Positions 1 through 8,534 of a stretch of DNA of 64,000 nt are shown here, piece by piece. The translations under genes were made by a program, and so were the position numbers. Location of the stretch: assembly GCA_964390065.1 (NCBI GenBank), contig CAYMGX010000001.1:1-64000 (forward strand), written 5' to 3'. Source of the DNA: JAAZBG01 sp964390065. Its GTDB lineage: Bacteria > Fibrobacterota > Chitinivibrionia > Chitinivibrionales > Chitinispirillaceae. The notes under the pieces were generated by a model that saw only the letters and a program-made list of their open reading frames with translations, did not search any database and was not told where the DNA came from. Numbering within the stretch: position 1 is the stretch's first letter; every line of letters begins with the position of its first letter.

Positions 1-20
1 CAAGAAAATAAAAAAAATAC

Positions 21-1340
21 ATGACAAACTACATACTTGACACAACGGTTCTCCTCTACGATGCGCAGGCAATGTTCAGATTTGATACAAATAATGTCAT
101 TATTCCGATTACGGTGATCGAAAGTATTGATCACTTTAAAAGGGACGTTAGTGAAATTGGCCGCAGTGCCCGTCAGACATCACGAATTCTTGATGAACTA
201 CGCAAGAAATCGTCAATTTCAGATGGTGTTACTCTTGATAACGGAGGGACACTTTTTGTTAAAATGAGCTCCGGTGCTTCACTGCGTAAAATCCCGGAAG
301 AGCTGCGGGACCGTAACCGCGACTATTCTATTCTCGCAATTGCACTTGAGGTCAAGGAACAGGCCGGAAGCATGCCTACCGTTCTTGTTAGTAAAGATAT
401 TAATCTGCGTATTAAGGCTGATGCACTTGGTCTTGATGTCGAAGATTATGAATCTGAAAAAGTTGACATTGAAGAACTTTTTAGTGGTATGAAAGAACTC
501 CACTTTGATGCACCGGATGTACAACGATATAAAGATCACGGAATTATCGGGTACAACGGTGATGATCTTCAGCCGAACCAGTATATCACCCTTGTGACAG
601 ATTCCGATCCATCACAGATTGCGCTTGGTCGTTTTGATTATAATAAAAAGTCAATTGTACGAGTGATTAATGAACCGCGGGATGGTGCCTGGAGGATCAA
701 ACCCAAAAACAGGGAACAGAGTTTCGCAATGGACGCACTAATGAATGATGAAATCCAGTTGGTGACACTTGTAGGTAAGGCTGGTACTGGTAAGACACTG
801 CTTGCTGTAGCTGCCAGTCTTTTCAAAACCGTTGATGAAAATATCTATAGCCGCATTCTCGTTTCCCGCCCGACTCTTCCAATGGGGAAGGATATCGGTT
901 TTCTTCCCGGTACTGTTGAAGAAAAACTTACTCCCTGGATGTACCCGATTGTTGACAATATTGAACTTTTAATGCGTAAAGACAGCCGTACCAGCAGAAA
1001 TGTCCGTGGATTTAAGGAACTTGTCGATATGGGAATACTCGTTATTGAGCCGTTAACCTATATTCGCGGTCGTTCCATTCATAGTCAATTTTTAATCCTC
1101 GATGAAGCCCAAAACCTGACGCCGCACGAAATAAAAACCATAATAACACGTGTGGGAGAAGGGACCAAAATTGTTGTAACCGGAGATCCCTATCAGATTG
1201 ACAATCCCTACATCGATTCGTCAAGTAACGGATTAACCTATCTGGTTGAACGGTTTAAGGATCAGGATATAGCTGCGCATGTAACATTTACAAGAGGTGA
1301 GCGATCCAGACTGTCTGAACTTGCAGCAAATCTCCTTTGA
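21..1340 (+). CDS. PhoH-family ATPase with N-terminal PIN domain
   Basis: This 439-residue protein joins an N-terminal PIN-type RNase fold (about residues 1-150, opening MTNYILDTTVLLYD with early acidic residues) to a C-terminal PhoH helicase-like ATPase. The Walker A motif GKAGTGKT lies near residues 252-259 and the Walker B motif LILDEAQN near 358-365. The architecture matches the PIN-PhoH (PhoH2/YlaK) family, in which the PIN domain cuts RNA and the PhoH part is an ATP-dependent RNA helicase; that activity is family knowledge, not shown here. The gene starts 20 bases into the window, so the upstream region is not visible, and no strong ribosome-binding site precedes the ATG. It stands apart from its neighbours and is probably cytoplasmic. 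Confidence 0.9.
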   Translation: MTNYILDTTVLLYDAQAMFRFDTNNVIIPITVIESIDHFKRDVSEIGRSARQTSRILDELRKKSSISDGVTLDNGGTLFVKMSSGASLRKIPEELRDRNRDYSILAIALEVKEQAGSMPTVLVSKDINLRIKADALGLDVEDYESEKVDIEELFSGMKELHFDAPDVQRYKDHGIIGYNGDDLQPNQYITLVTDSDPSQIALGRFDYNKKSIVRVINEPRDGAWRIKPKNREQSFAMDALMNDEIQLVTLVGKAGTGKTLLAVAASLFKTVDENIYSRILVSRPTLPMGKDIGFLPGTVEEKLTPWMYPIVDNIELLMRKDSRTSRNVRGFKELVDMGILVIEPLTYIRGRSIHSQFLILDEAQNLTPHEIKTIITRVGEGTKIVVTGDPYQIDNPYIDSSSNGLTYLVERFKDQDIAAHVTFTRGERSRLSELAANLL

Positions 1341-1445
1341 CATCCAAGTCGCAGAAAGTGTACAATTGTGTAAGGTACTACAATGTTGTGAATTTGAAAA
1401 CATTTATGTGTCGTTACATCATTTTTCAAAAGACAGGAGAGATTT

Positions 1446-1979
1446 ATGAAAAAAGTGTTAATTGCGCTACTGTGCTGTGCTTTTATTGGTAGTACGTTTG
1501 CTGCTGACTGGGCAAATAGTGATAATAGTGCATACAAAAAAGGCGATAAAAATGTTTCTTTGGGTTTAAGTATTTATTACTTCGGTTTTTACGGAACTTT
1601 TGACTATGCATTTCATGATGCATTAAGTGCCGGAGGGGGAGTAGGTTACAACGGGTATAGTTTCTCATCATACTGGCGTTATAATTATTTTCCTCTTGTT
1701 GGACGGGTGCTGTTTCATCCATTTAATCTTAAAGTATTATCTGATAAAATTAAAGTCAGGGATAAGCTTGATGTATATGCAGGGTTATCACTTGGCTGGA
1801 GTATCGGATGGGCAACCTGGAAAGGTTCCGGATCTTCACTCTCTGATCCGGCTGTGGGAGGATTTGTTCTCCGCGAAAATATTGGTGCACGCTACTATTT
1901 TAAACCGAATATGTATGCTTATGTTGAGGAAGGTGCCGGTTTCGGTTGGATCAATGCTGGTGCCGGAATTAAATTTTAG
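1446..1979 (+). CDS. Small outer-membrane beta-barrel-like protein
   Basis: The 177-residue product has a clear type I signal peptide (MKKVLIALLCCAFIGSTFA, cleavage probably after residue 19). The rest is rich in Gly, Tyr and Phe in alternating patterns and ends in phenylalanine (AGAGIKF), as many outer-membrane barrels do. I do not recognise a named family. A small eight-strand barrel fits the length, but the function is unknown. The start is fixed by a good ribosome-binding site (AGGAGA) a few bases upstream. A bidirectional hairpin follows the gene. Confidence 0.75.
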   Translation: MKKVLIALLCCAFIGSTFAADWANSDNSAYKKGDKNVSLGLSIYYFGFYGTFDYAFHDALSAGGGVGYNGYSFSSYWRYNYFPLVGRVLFHPFNLKVLSDKIKVRDKLDVYAGLSLGWSIGWATWKGSGSSLSDPAVGGFVLRENIGARYYFKPNMYAYVEEGAGFGWINAGAGIKF

Positions 1980-2074
1980 TCGGATATTGTCTGCGTTTGT
2001 GTGTGCTGCAATGCGTACTAATACTAAACTTATTAATATTGAAAATTGCTATATGGCTTAAGAACATTTGTTTA

Positions 2075-2108
2075 GAACGAGCCCGGAGAACTAATTCTGG
2101 ACTCGTTC
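2075..2108. terminator. Bidirectional hairpin between convergent genes
   Basis: Arms at 2075-2087 and 2096-2108 form a 13-bp stem with one mismatch and one G-U pair, with an 8-nt loop. It sits between the + strand outer-membrane gene and the - strand HTH gene, so it probably ends both transcripts. There is no long T run, so termination is inferred. Confidence 0.55.
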
Positions 2109-2114
2109 ATAAGG

Positions 2115-2417
2115 TTATCTTTTCTTCGTTTTTTTCTTTGCAGCTTTTTCTCCCGCAGTCTCTTTGAGTATCCGGTAAGTCTGGGGAACAGAAAGTTTCA
2201 CCTTTTTTGCAATAGCTTCAACGCTATGTCCACTATCACGCATATCAACCATATCCTTATTACGATCTGGATTTGATGATGTCCTGGATTCAATTCCGTA
2301 CTTTTTCCGGAGTTGATGAACTGCCTGACGAGTGATTCCGAACTCTTCACCGATTTTTGCATCGGTGCCAAACTTTTTCTGCAGCTTTGTAAGTTCTGCT
2401 TTTGAGATACGTGCCAT
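2115..2417 (-). CDS. Small DNA-binding protein with two HTH-like segments
   Basis: This 100-residue basic protein shows two helix-turn-helix-like segments. The first is around residues 18-42 (KIGEEFGITRQAVHQLRKKY) and the second around 59-86 (HSVEAIAKKVKLSVPQTYR). A lysine-rich tail (AAKKKTKKR) follows. The segments resemble the HTH_7/Hin-recombinase type. A good Shine-Dalgarno sequence (AAAGGAG) precedes the ATG. The gene is monocistronic. The basic tail suggests strong nucleic-acid binding, but whether it is a regulator or a nucleoid protein cannot be told. No resolvase catalytic domain is present, so it is not a recombinase. Confidence 0.7.
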   Translation of the reverse strand: MARISKAELTKLQKKFGTDAKIGEEFGITRQAVHQLRKKYGIESRTSSNPDRNKDMVDMRDSGHSVEAIAKKVKLSVPQTYRILKETAGEKAAKKKTKKR

Positions 2418-3113
2418 AGTGCGCGCTCCTTTATTAAGGGTTGATGGTTATATATATTGTAAATGATTTTTCTGGTTTACTATTCAGATTTCTTCAATAT
2501 CAATCACATTATGTCATGTAAAATATAATCATGTAAAATAACTAAGCAAACATAAATAATTTTTTTTTAAAAAATCAATTTTCCCAAAAAAACTCACATA
2601 TATGTACGGCTTTATTTAAAGTAAATTGTCAAAATTATAAAAAAATACTGAAAACCCTGGAAATTGCAGAATAATAATTGATTGATTTGGCGATTATCGC
2701 CAGAAATGGTGTATTTTAACTGATTGTAAAAGGCCAGAATCAATAATTACGGATGTTTCAAAATGTCAAAAACAGGATGGAGAGATTTTTACAGGGGGGG
2801 GTATTTCCGGTATTAAATAATCATTAACAGATTTTTCCAGTGTTAATAAATGCATTGTCTATTGACCGAACAAAATGAGAGTGTTTCCCGCATTGTACAT
2901 TTACAGATTCCATGACCACAGGAAAGCAGTATGCTAATGTATCTGATTGGGTTCATTAGTAAATAAGCATACTGATGAATAACACAGTTCAAACCTGACG
3001 ACGGGTGAAAAATCATCGGAATACCTGTCACTTTTTACTTAGCGATTATAGTAATTTAAAACAAAAGGGAGGCAAGCGCCTCCCCAATACAAGACGTATA
3101 AACAAATCTGGTG
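2418..3113. other. Non-coding AT-rich intergenic region
   Basis: About 700 bp lie between the HTH gene and the end of lysC. The part at 2550-2660 is strongly A/T-rich. A nested inverted repeat at 2927-2974 has outer arms cagtatgct/agcatactg and an inner ctaatg/cattag pair; its role is unknown. The only open frame here (2843-3031, minus) has no ribosome-binding site and no recognisable protein character. I see no RNA gene. Confidence 0.6.
3067..3084 (-). terminator. Intrinsic terminator after lysC
   Basis: A perfect 7-bp GC-rich stem (gggaggc/gcctccc, loop aagc) lies about 30 bp beyond the lysC stop codon. On the minus strand it is followed by TTTTGTTTT, a standard rho-independent terminator. 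Confidence 0.8.
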
Positions 3114-4478
3114 TTATTTTCTAAAGAACTCATCATAGAGTGCATTGAGCGCTTTAGCTTCATCAGACGCATCAATGCCGAATATAATACTCATTTCTGA
3201 GCTTCCCTGATTTACCATTTTAATGTTGACTTTTGCACGTGAGAGTGCAGTTGCTGCCTGGCCAAGTACGCCGATTTTGTGAATAAGCCCTTCACCAACA
3301 ACAGAAACAAGTGCAATTCCGAATTCTGATCTGATATCATCAGGATGTAGTTGTTCTGTGATTTGACGTACAATATTATTTACATCCTCCGGTTTGAGCT
3401 GTGTCTGATCAAGAATTACAGAAATATTGTCAACACCTGACGGACAATGTTCATATGATAAGCCCAGATCCTCAAAAATTGAGAGAAGTTTGCGTCCAAA
3501 TCCTTTTTCACGGTTCATCAGGAATTTCTGAAGGGTAAAGCTGCAATAACCGCCACCGGATGCCACACCGATGACATCACGTTCGGATGGCAGTCTTTCA
3601 GAAATAACCAATGTACCAGGATTCTCAAGGTCGTTTATGTTTCTGAGCCGGATTGGAATTTTTTTACGCATTACCGGCTTGACAGCTTCCTCGTGAAGAA
3701 CATTGAAACCAATGTAGGAAAGTTCTCTCATTTCTCTGTATGTTAAAGCCGGTATAAGCGCAGGTTTATCAACTATCAAAGGGTGTGCACTAAAAATACC
3801 GTCAACATCTGTCCAGTTCTCGTATTCTGCAACATCAAGTGCTTCTGCGAGAATTGCTCCTGTCAGATCTGAACCGCCCCTGCTAAATGTTGCAACATCG
3901 CCCTCAGCTGTAATTCCGAAAAAGCCGGGAAACACAACAACCTGTTCTGCACATATTTTTTTAAGTGATGCAAGACGCATTGCTGATTCAGGAAGCGGCT
4001 GTGCGTCACCAAACACCGGTGTAACAATGAGCCCGCCTTCTTTTGGCGATATGTATGATGCTTTGATGCCGATTGTGTTAAGATACTCTGCAAATAATTT
4101 ACAATTAAGATCCTCTCCGGCTGCAACTATAAGGTCTCTGAATTTTCCATGGTGCTCTTTTGATGATGCAAGGCGGTTATCAAGATCCGAGAGCACCTCA
4201 TTAATCTTGTTTACCGGTACTTTAAGATGTTCAAATATTGACAAAAATCGTGCTTTGATATCGGTGACAACCGATGAATAGTCTTCTCCCTTGAGCGCTC
4301 TTTTGGTTGCATCGATAAGCATGTCTGTTACTTTGACTGAGTGGCCAGGTGCTTTACCGGGTGCAGAAAGGACAACACAGCGTCGCTGTGGATTAAGACT
4401 CATAATCTTGACAATCTGCTGCATTTTCTCACTCGTCGCAACAGATGTACCCCCAAATTTGCAAATTATAAAATCCAT
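3114..4478 (-). CDS. lysC: Aspartate kinase (monofunctional)
   Basis: Aspartate kinase phosphorylates L-aspartate in the first step toward lysine, threonine, methionine and diaminopimelate. The 454-residue product begins MDFIICKFGGTSVA with the family KFGGTS motif. It carries FSRGGSDLTGAILAEAL near the middle and WTDVDGIFSAHP after it, and ends with two ACT-type regulatory domains (about residues 305-454). The length matches monofunctional LysC. The frame is open 45 codons further upstream, but the ATG at 4478 is the likely start because it has a GGAG ribosome-binding site and begins directly at the family N-terminus. It lies 31 bp downstream of an AraC-type regulator on the same strand and ends at a good terminator. 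Feedback inhibition through ACT domains is family knowledge. Confidence 0.95.
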   Translation of the reverse strand: MDFIICKFGGTSVATSEKMQQIVKIMSLNPQRRCVVLSAPGKAPGHSVKVTDMLIDATKRALKGEDYSSVVTDIKARFLSIFEHLKVPVNKINEVLSDLDNRLASSKEHHGKFRDLIVAAGEDLNCKLFAEYLNTIGIKASYISPKEGGLIVTPVFGDAQPLPESAMRLASLKKICAEQVVVFPGFFGITAEGDVATFSRGGSDLTGAILAEALDVAEYENWTDVDGIFSAHPLIVDKPALIPALTYREMRELSYIGFNVLHEEAVKPVMRKKIPIRLRNINDLENPGTLVISERLPSERDVIGVASGGGYCSFTLQKFLMNREKGFGRKLLSIFEDLGLSYEHCPSGVDNISVILDQTQLKPEDVNNIVRQITEQLHPDDIRSEFGIALVSVVGEGLIHKIGVLGQAATALSRAKVNIKMVNQGSSEMSIIFGIDASDEAKALNALYDEFFRK

Positions 4479-4509
4479 AAAATCTCCGGTTACTTTGGTA
4501 ATAGTATAG

Positions 4510-5475
4510 TTATTTTCGTATCTGTTTATTTTCTGACACTCGATAATTCTGCGGGGTGGGCCCGGTGTGACGTTTAAATGCACGTGTAAAGGAATTACTA
4601 TTTGGATATCCAACCTTTATGGCAATATCAGTAATTGACATTGCAGTTGTTTCAAGAAGGTGTTTTGCGTGCTCCATCCTTACACCGGTAATATATTGGT
4701 AGAGTGTTCTGCCTGTTTCTTTTTTAAAGATAATGTTCAGGTAATTTATATCAACTCCACACTCACACTCAAGATTACTCTGATGATGCATATCACAATA
4801 ATGCTGATCCATATAATTTTTAGCTTTGACCATCAGACTTTTTGCCTTGTTCTTTGGGAATTGCGTCTCTTCGATTAAAATCAAACCTTTATTAAAAAGT
4901 ACGACAAGGATTTCAAGAAGTCGTGAGATTGTTGCCAGACCAAGAATCTCTTTCTTGTTGGACATCACCATAAATAAATCAAAAATCAGATTTTCAAAGT
5001 AGAAACGGTCATTTTCTTCAAGTACAAGCTTTCCTTCAACTTCAGAATTCCAGTAACATTTAGTGTTTTGGGACGGTAAAAACGAAAAAAGAAGCTGAAA
5101 GCACTCAAAATTACCTTTTTGGTGAAGGTATGTATGACGTTCTCCTCTGTCCATGAGACCAAGAAGCCCCGGGCGGGCAGTACCAAAACTTTTACGGGTT
5201 ACGTTTTGCAAAATTCCTGTTCCGTCAACCTGATACCATAACCGGTAGCAATCCTGCTGAAATTTTAATTGTGATTTGAATTTCGATTGGTCTGTATCGG
5301 AGAATTCCAGGTAATCAAGACTATGAATGATAATTTTCAGTTTAGATAGTTCAATCAGTGGCGTTCCAGACCATTGATTGAGACATGCAAAGGTACGTAA
5401 AAAAGGATATAACCGGTGTTGATCGAACACTGGATTTTTAAAATTACTAAGTAGTTCATGACGTGTTGGAAACAT
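4510..5475 (-). CDS. AraC-family transcriptional regulator
   Basis: The 321-residue protein ends in a typical AraC/XylS double helix-turn-helix (about residues 215-315). It includes YITGVRMEHAKHLLETT and the second-helix signature ITDIAIKVGYPNSNSFTRAF followed by KRHTGPTPQNYR. The N-terminal 200 residues probably form a ligand-binding or dimerisation domain, but I recognise no specific effector type. The stop is only 31 bp before the aspartate kinase start on the same strand, so the two may be co-transcribed, which is an unusual pairing. The region upstream is shared with the divergent sigma-factor gene. Confidence 0.88.
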   Translation of the reverse strand: MFPTRHELLSNFKNPVFDQHRLYPFLRTFACLNQWSGTPLIELSKLKIIIHSLDYLEFSDTDQSKFKSQLKFQQDCYRLWYQVDGTGILQNVTRKSFGTARPGLLGLMDRGERHTYLHQKGNFECFQLLFSFLPSQNTKCYWNSEVEGKLVLEENDRFYFENLIFDLFMVMSNKKEILGLATISRLLEILVVLFNKGLILIEETQFPKNKAKSLMVKAKNYMDQHYCDMHHQSNLECECGVDINYLNIIFKKETGRTLYQYITGVRMEHAKHLLETTAMSITDIAIKVGYPNSNSFTRAFKRHTGPTPQNYRVSENKQIRK

Positions 5476-5511
5476 TTAACCTGAAAATATATTATTGCAT
5501 ACAGGTATTGT

Positions 5512-5540
5512 TTGAAATATTATCTGGCGGAAACTATATT
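5512..5540 (+). promoter_or_regulatory. Probable sigma-70 promoter of the RpoD-like gene
   Basis: TTGAAA at 5512-5517 and TATATT at 5535-5540 are separated by exactly 17 bp. They lie about 60 bp upstream of the sigma-factor ATG in the divergent AraC/sigma intergenic region. The match is good but short and unproven. Confidence 0.4.
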
Positions 5541-5601
5541 GTAAGCTAGTTAATGTATGTATGTATCACTTCTTATGAATGCAGAGTAGTCCTCAAAAAA
5601 T

Positions 5602-6471
5602 ATGGCTTCCGTATCGTCGGATTCAAACCGGTTTATATCAGAAGAGAGTTCACTGGCTCTTTATTTAAAAGAAATCAGTAAAAACAAGACACTTACGCTT
5701 GAAGAAGAGGCAGTGCTTGCTGTGAAAATCCGTCAGGGTGATCGCAGGGCTCTTGAGCGTCTTGTGAAAGCAAATTTGCGTTTTGTTGTAAGCGTTTGTC
5801 GTAACTATCAGAATCAGGGTTTACCGCTCAGTGATCTTATCAATGAGGGTAATCTTGGACTTATCAGGGCCGCTAAACGATTTGATGAGAAGAAAAATTT
5901 CAAGTTTATTTCTTATGCAGTCTGGTGGATTCGCCAGGCGATACTTCAGGCATTAGCTGAACAGTCACGCATAATTAAACTTCCTCTTAACAGAGTCGGT
6001 ACAATTCATAAAATTGGAAAGACTCAAAGTCGTCTTGAACAGAAACTTCAGCGTCTTCCCAATATCGAGGAGATTGCCGAGGAACTTCAGATTGAAGAGG
6101 AGGAAGTTCAGGAGACAATAAAAATTGGCAATACGCATATGTCACTTGATGCGCCACTGCAACAGGGTGAAGATGCAAAGCTGATTGATATGCTTCACGA
6201 TGAGAATCAGGAGCGCCCGGATCATGGGGTTCTTGATATTTCACTTCAAGGCGAAATTGATAAGACACTTGATACTCTTTCGGAACGGGAAAAAGAGGTG
6301 GTCAAACTGTACTTTGGTATTGGAGAGGACACCGCTCATACCCTTGAAGAGATCGGACAACGATTCAATCTTACACGTGAGAGGGTACGCCAAATTAAAG
6401 AAAAGGCTATAAGAAGGCTAAAGCATTGCTCGAGGAGTAAGCGACTGAAAATATATCGGAATAATATGTAA
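5602..6471 (+). CDS. rpoD: RNA polymerase sigma-70 factor, short primary (RpoD) type
   Basis: This 289-residue sigma factor contains region 1.2 (residues about 15-45), region 2 (VKANLRFVVSVCRNYQNQGL, then SYAVWWIRQAILQALAEQSR for 2.3-2.4), region 3, and region 4 with the HTH LEEIGQRFNLTRERVRQIKE. It lacks region 1.1 and the non-conserved insert of proteobacterial RpoD. Its size equals that of the short housekeeping sigma factors of Bacteroidetes, Chlorobi and Fibrobacterota. Primary rather than alternative (RpoS-like) status is inferred from the near-consensus region 2.4 and 4.2. There is no clear Shine-Dalgarno sequence. A strong hairpin follows. Confidence 0.88.
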   Translation: MASVSSDSNRFISEESSLALYLKEISKNKTLTLEEEAVLAVKIRQGDRRALERLVKANLRFVVSVCRNYQNQGLPLSDLINEGNLGLIRAAKRFDEKKNFKFISYAVWWIRQAILQALAEQSRIIKLPLNRVGTIHKIGKTQSRLEQKLQRLPNIEEIAEELQIEEEEVQETIKIGNTHMSLDAPLQQGEDAKLIDMLHDENQERPDHGVLDISLQGEIDKTLDTLSEREKEVVKLYFGIGEDTAHTLEEIGQRFNLTRERVRQIKEKAIRRLKHCSRSKRLKIYRNNM

Positions 6472-6540
6472 ATATGTATACGTAGCAGTAATCTGTAACG
6501 ACTGAACACTACGTATAATCCTATGATAGACAATATATAA

Positions 6541-6572
6541 TAAAAGAGGCAGATTTTTATCTGCCTCTTTTA
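6541..6572. terminator. Perfect bidirectional terminator between sigma factor and flgM
   Basis: A perfect 14-bp inverted repeat (taaaagaggcagat at 6541-6554, complement at 6559-6572) with a TTTT loop lies between two convergent genes. The A/T-rich ends of the stem provide a U-run on either strand. Confidence 0.85.
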
Positions 6573-6587
6573 TTATGGTAGTGCGCG

Positions 6588-6908
6588 TCATTTCGAGTCG
6601 GGATCTTTAAATCCAAATTCGTTCATCAATTTGTTGGTAAGTTTATCAAGGAACTCAGGAGTGTTGTAATAGCCGTTTTCGATCTTCTCACGAACCTCAG
6701 CTATTTTCTCTATACGGACTTCCGGCTGTACAGAAAGTGATGCTTCAATCGCCTGAAACTGCGCCTTAGTTTCGCTCAGACGTTTTGCACCTGCTGAGAA
6801 CTCTGATTTGTCGGTCTTACCAGTTTTCTGGTCTTTTTCGACTTTTTTAGCGTTCTCAATCTTTCTCAGCTCAGCACTGTATGACTGGGATACTGCATGT
6901 ATACGCAT
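6588..6908 (-). CDS. flgM: FlgM-type anti-sigma-28 factor
   Basis: FlgM holds the flagellar sigma factor FliA inactive until the hook-basal body is complete, then is exported. The 106-residue protein has the conserved C-terminal FlgM region at about residues 62-98 (RIEKIAEVREKIENGYYNT followed by PEFLDKLTNKLMNEFG). Its N-terminus is charged, as in the family. The identification is supported independently by a consensus sigma-28 promoter directly upstream at 6946-6972, the type of promoter FlgM feeds back on. FliA itself is not in this window. Confidence 0.85.
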   Translation of the reverse strand: MRIHAVSQSYSAELRKIENAKKVEKDQKTGKTDKSEFSAGAKRLSETKAQFQAIEASLSVQPEVRIEKIAEVREKIENGYYNTPEFLDKLTNKLMNEFGFKDPDSK

Positions 6909-6945
6909 TATCCATCACCTGCCTTTCCTTTTATTCCTACTTATC

Positions 6946-6972
6946 TTATCGGCACTTATTTTAAAATCTTTA
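6946..6972 (-). promoter_or_regulatory. Consensus sigma-28 (FliA) promoter of flgM
   Basis: On the minus strand TAAA (6969-6972) is followed after exactly 15 bp by GCCGATAA (6946-6953). This matches the FliA consensus TAAA-N15-GCCGATAA at every position. The predicted transcript starts near 6939, about 30 nt upstream of the flgM ATG. Confidence 0.88.
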
Positions 6973-7152
6973 ATTAAAAATGAGAAAAAACAGTGAAGTT
7001 GTCAAATACTTTTTATAACTGTATGAAAAGTCAGACTTTATACATTTATAATTTCTGATTGTTCAACTGGAATTGATGTGGATGAATAGAATACAATTAC
7101 GTGTTATGGACGGTTTCGCGATGGGTGGGTACAAAAAACAACGACCGTAAGA

Positions 7153-7186
7153 ACGAATATGATTCGCTCCTACAGATCATATTCGT
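7153..7186 (-). terminator. Possible hairpin terminator after pilC
   Basis: A perfect 11-bp inverted repeat (acgaatatgat/atcatattcgt) with a 12-nt loop begins at the pilC stop codon. No T run follows on the minus strand, so termination is uncertain. Confidence 0.4.
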
Positions 7187-8385
7187 CATTTTACCGTTCC
7201 GATCATATCGAACATTGGCAGATACATCGCAATAAGAATACCACCGATGATTGCACCCATGACAACGATCATGATAGGCTCAATTACTGATGTTAACGCT
7301 TCAACTGCCGCATTCACTTCCTCTTCATAAAATATTGCAATTTTTTTTAACATTTCTGCAAGGTCACCGGTTTTTTCACCAACGGCAATCATGTGTATAA
7401 CCATCGGAGGGAATACGCCGGTCTCTTTTAGCGGATCTGCAATATTATTACCGCCGGAAATTTTCTCCAGTGTCCTGAAAATACCTTTTTCGAGAACTTT
7501 GTTTCCGGCTGTTTTTGCAGTAATGTCAAGAGCATCAAGAATTGTTACACCGCTTGTTAGAAGGGTAGATAGTGTCTGTGAAAAACGGGCAATCGAACTT
7601 TTACGTTCAAGATCACCATATACGGGTACCTTAAGTTTAAATGAGTCAATATTCATACGGCCATTTTCAGTTTTGTAATACGACATTAAAGCAAATACAG
7701 CTCCTCCTGCCGCCAGAATAAGCAGGAAAATGTAGCGTTGAAGAAATGTTGAGAGTCCCATAACTATTTTTGTCGGGGTAGGGAGTGACCCACCCATGTC
7801 TGTAAACATCTGGGCAAACGTTGGTACAACAAAAGTAAGCATTGCAAACGTTGCGCCGACTGCAACAACAAGGACAATAACCGGATAGGTCATTGCACCT
7901 TTGATCTTGCGACGTAAAGCCTCAGCTTTTTCCTGATAATCAGCCAATCTATTTAAAACACCATCAAGGTTACCCGATGCTTCACCGGCCGCAACCATGT
8001 TACAATACAGACCATTAAAGACCTTTTTATGTTTCCCAAGTGCATCGGCAAGTGTACTACCGCCCTGGATATCTCCACTAATCTGTTTTACTGATGCTGC
8101 CAATGTCTGATTCTCAGTCTGTGCTGCGAGAATATCAAGGCATTGTACCAGGGGTAAACCGGCTGATGTCATCGCTGCGAACTGACGGGTAAAGCGACTC
8201 AGGTCGGTGAGTTTGACACCGCCACCAAAGTTTAGTTTAAGCTCCATTGCTTTCGCTTTTATTGACACCGGACGAAGTTTTTTCTTTCGTAAAAGACTAA
8301 TAACTTCATCTTTATTTGATGCCTGAATATCACCTTTGACCTGCTTTCCAGCAGCCGTAACTCCAACATATGTAAACTGCGGCAT
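7186..8385 (-). CDS. pilC: Type IV pilus inner-membrane platform protein PilC
   Basis: PilC/GspF is the inner-membrane platform that couples the pilus motor ATPases to pilin assembly. The 399-residue protein has two tandem T2SF/GspF domains. The first is at about residues 65-190 (LSRFTRQFAAMTSAGLPLVQ, then GLYCNMVAAGEASGNLDGVL). The second is at about 270-390 (ARFSQTLSTLLTSGVTILDA, then MVIHMIAVGEKTGDLAEML). Three hydrophobic segments are visible, near 166-190, 218-235 and 365-390. AGGAGA precedes the ATG. It is the last gene of pilB-pilT-pilC, 149 bp after pilT. The presence of PilT favours pili over type II secretion. Confidence 0.93.
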   Translation of the reverse strand: MPQFTYVGVTAAGKQVKGDIQASNKDEVISLLRKKKLRPVSIKAKAMELKLNFGGGVKLTDLSRFTRQFAAMTSAGLPLVQCLDILAAQTENQTLAASVKQISGDIQGGSTLADALGKHKKVFNGLYCNMVAAGEASGNLDGVLNRLADYQEKAEALRRKIKGAMTYPVIVLVVAVGATFAMLTFVVPTFAQMFTDMGGSLPTPTKIVMGLSTFLQRYIFLLILAAGGAVFALMSYYKTENGRMNIDSFKLKVPVYGDLERKSSIARFSQTLSTLLTSGVTILDALDITAKTAGNKVLEKGIFRTLEKISGGNNIADPLKETGVFPPMVIHMIAVGEKTGDLAEMLKKIAIFYEEEVNAAVEALTSVIEPIMIVVMGAIIGGILIAMYLPMFDMIGTVK

Positions 8386-8534
8386 TTGTCTCTCCTGATC
8401 TGAAAATCAGCACTACTTATTGCTCAAAATATACTATTCGACAAAAATAAACAACGACCTAATTACATAGTATGCTCCTTATGCTGCAAAAGACATATAC
8501 CATGTGTCTCTATACATTCACAGTCCTGATATTT

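Noticed and set aside
1696..2061. 121-residue open frame overlapping the outer-membrane protein gene
   Set aside because: It is in another frame of a gene with a clear signal peptide and good start; a shadow frame.
2843..3031. 62-residue open frame on the minus strand
   Set aside because: No ribosome-binding site and no protein-like character; it lies in AT-rich intergenic DNA over an inverted repeat.
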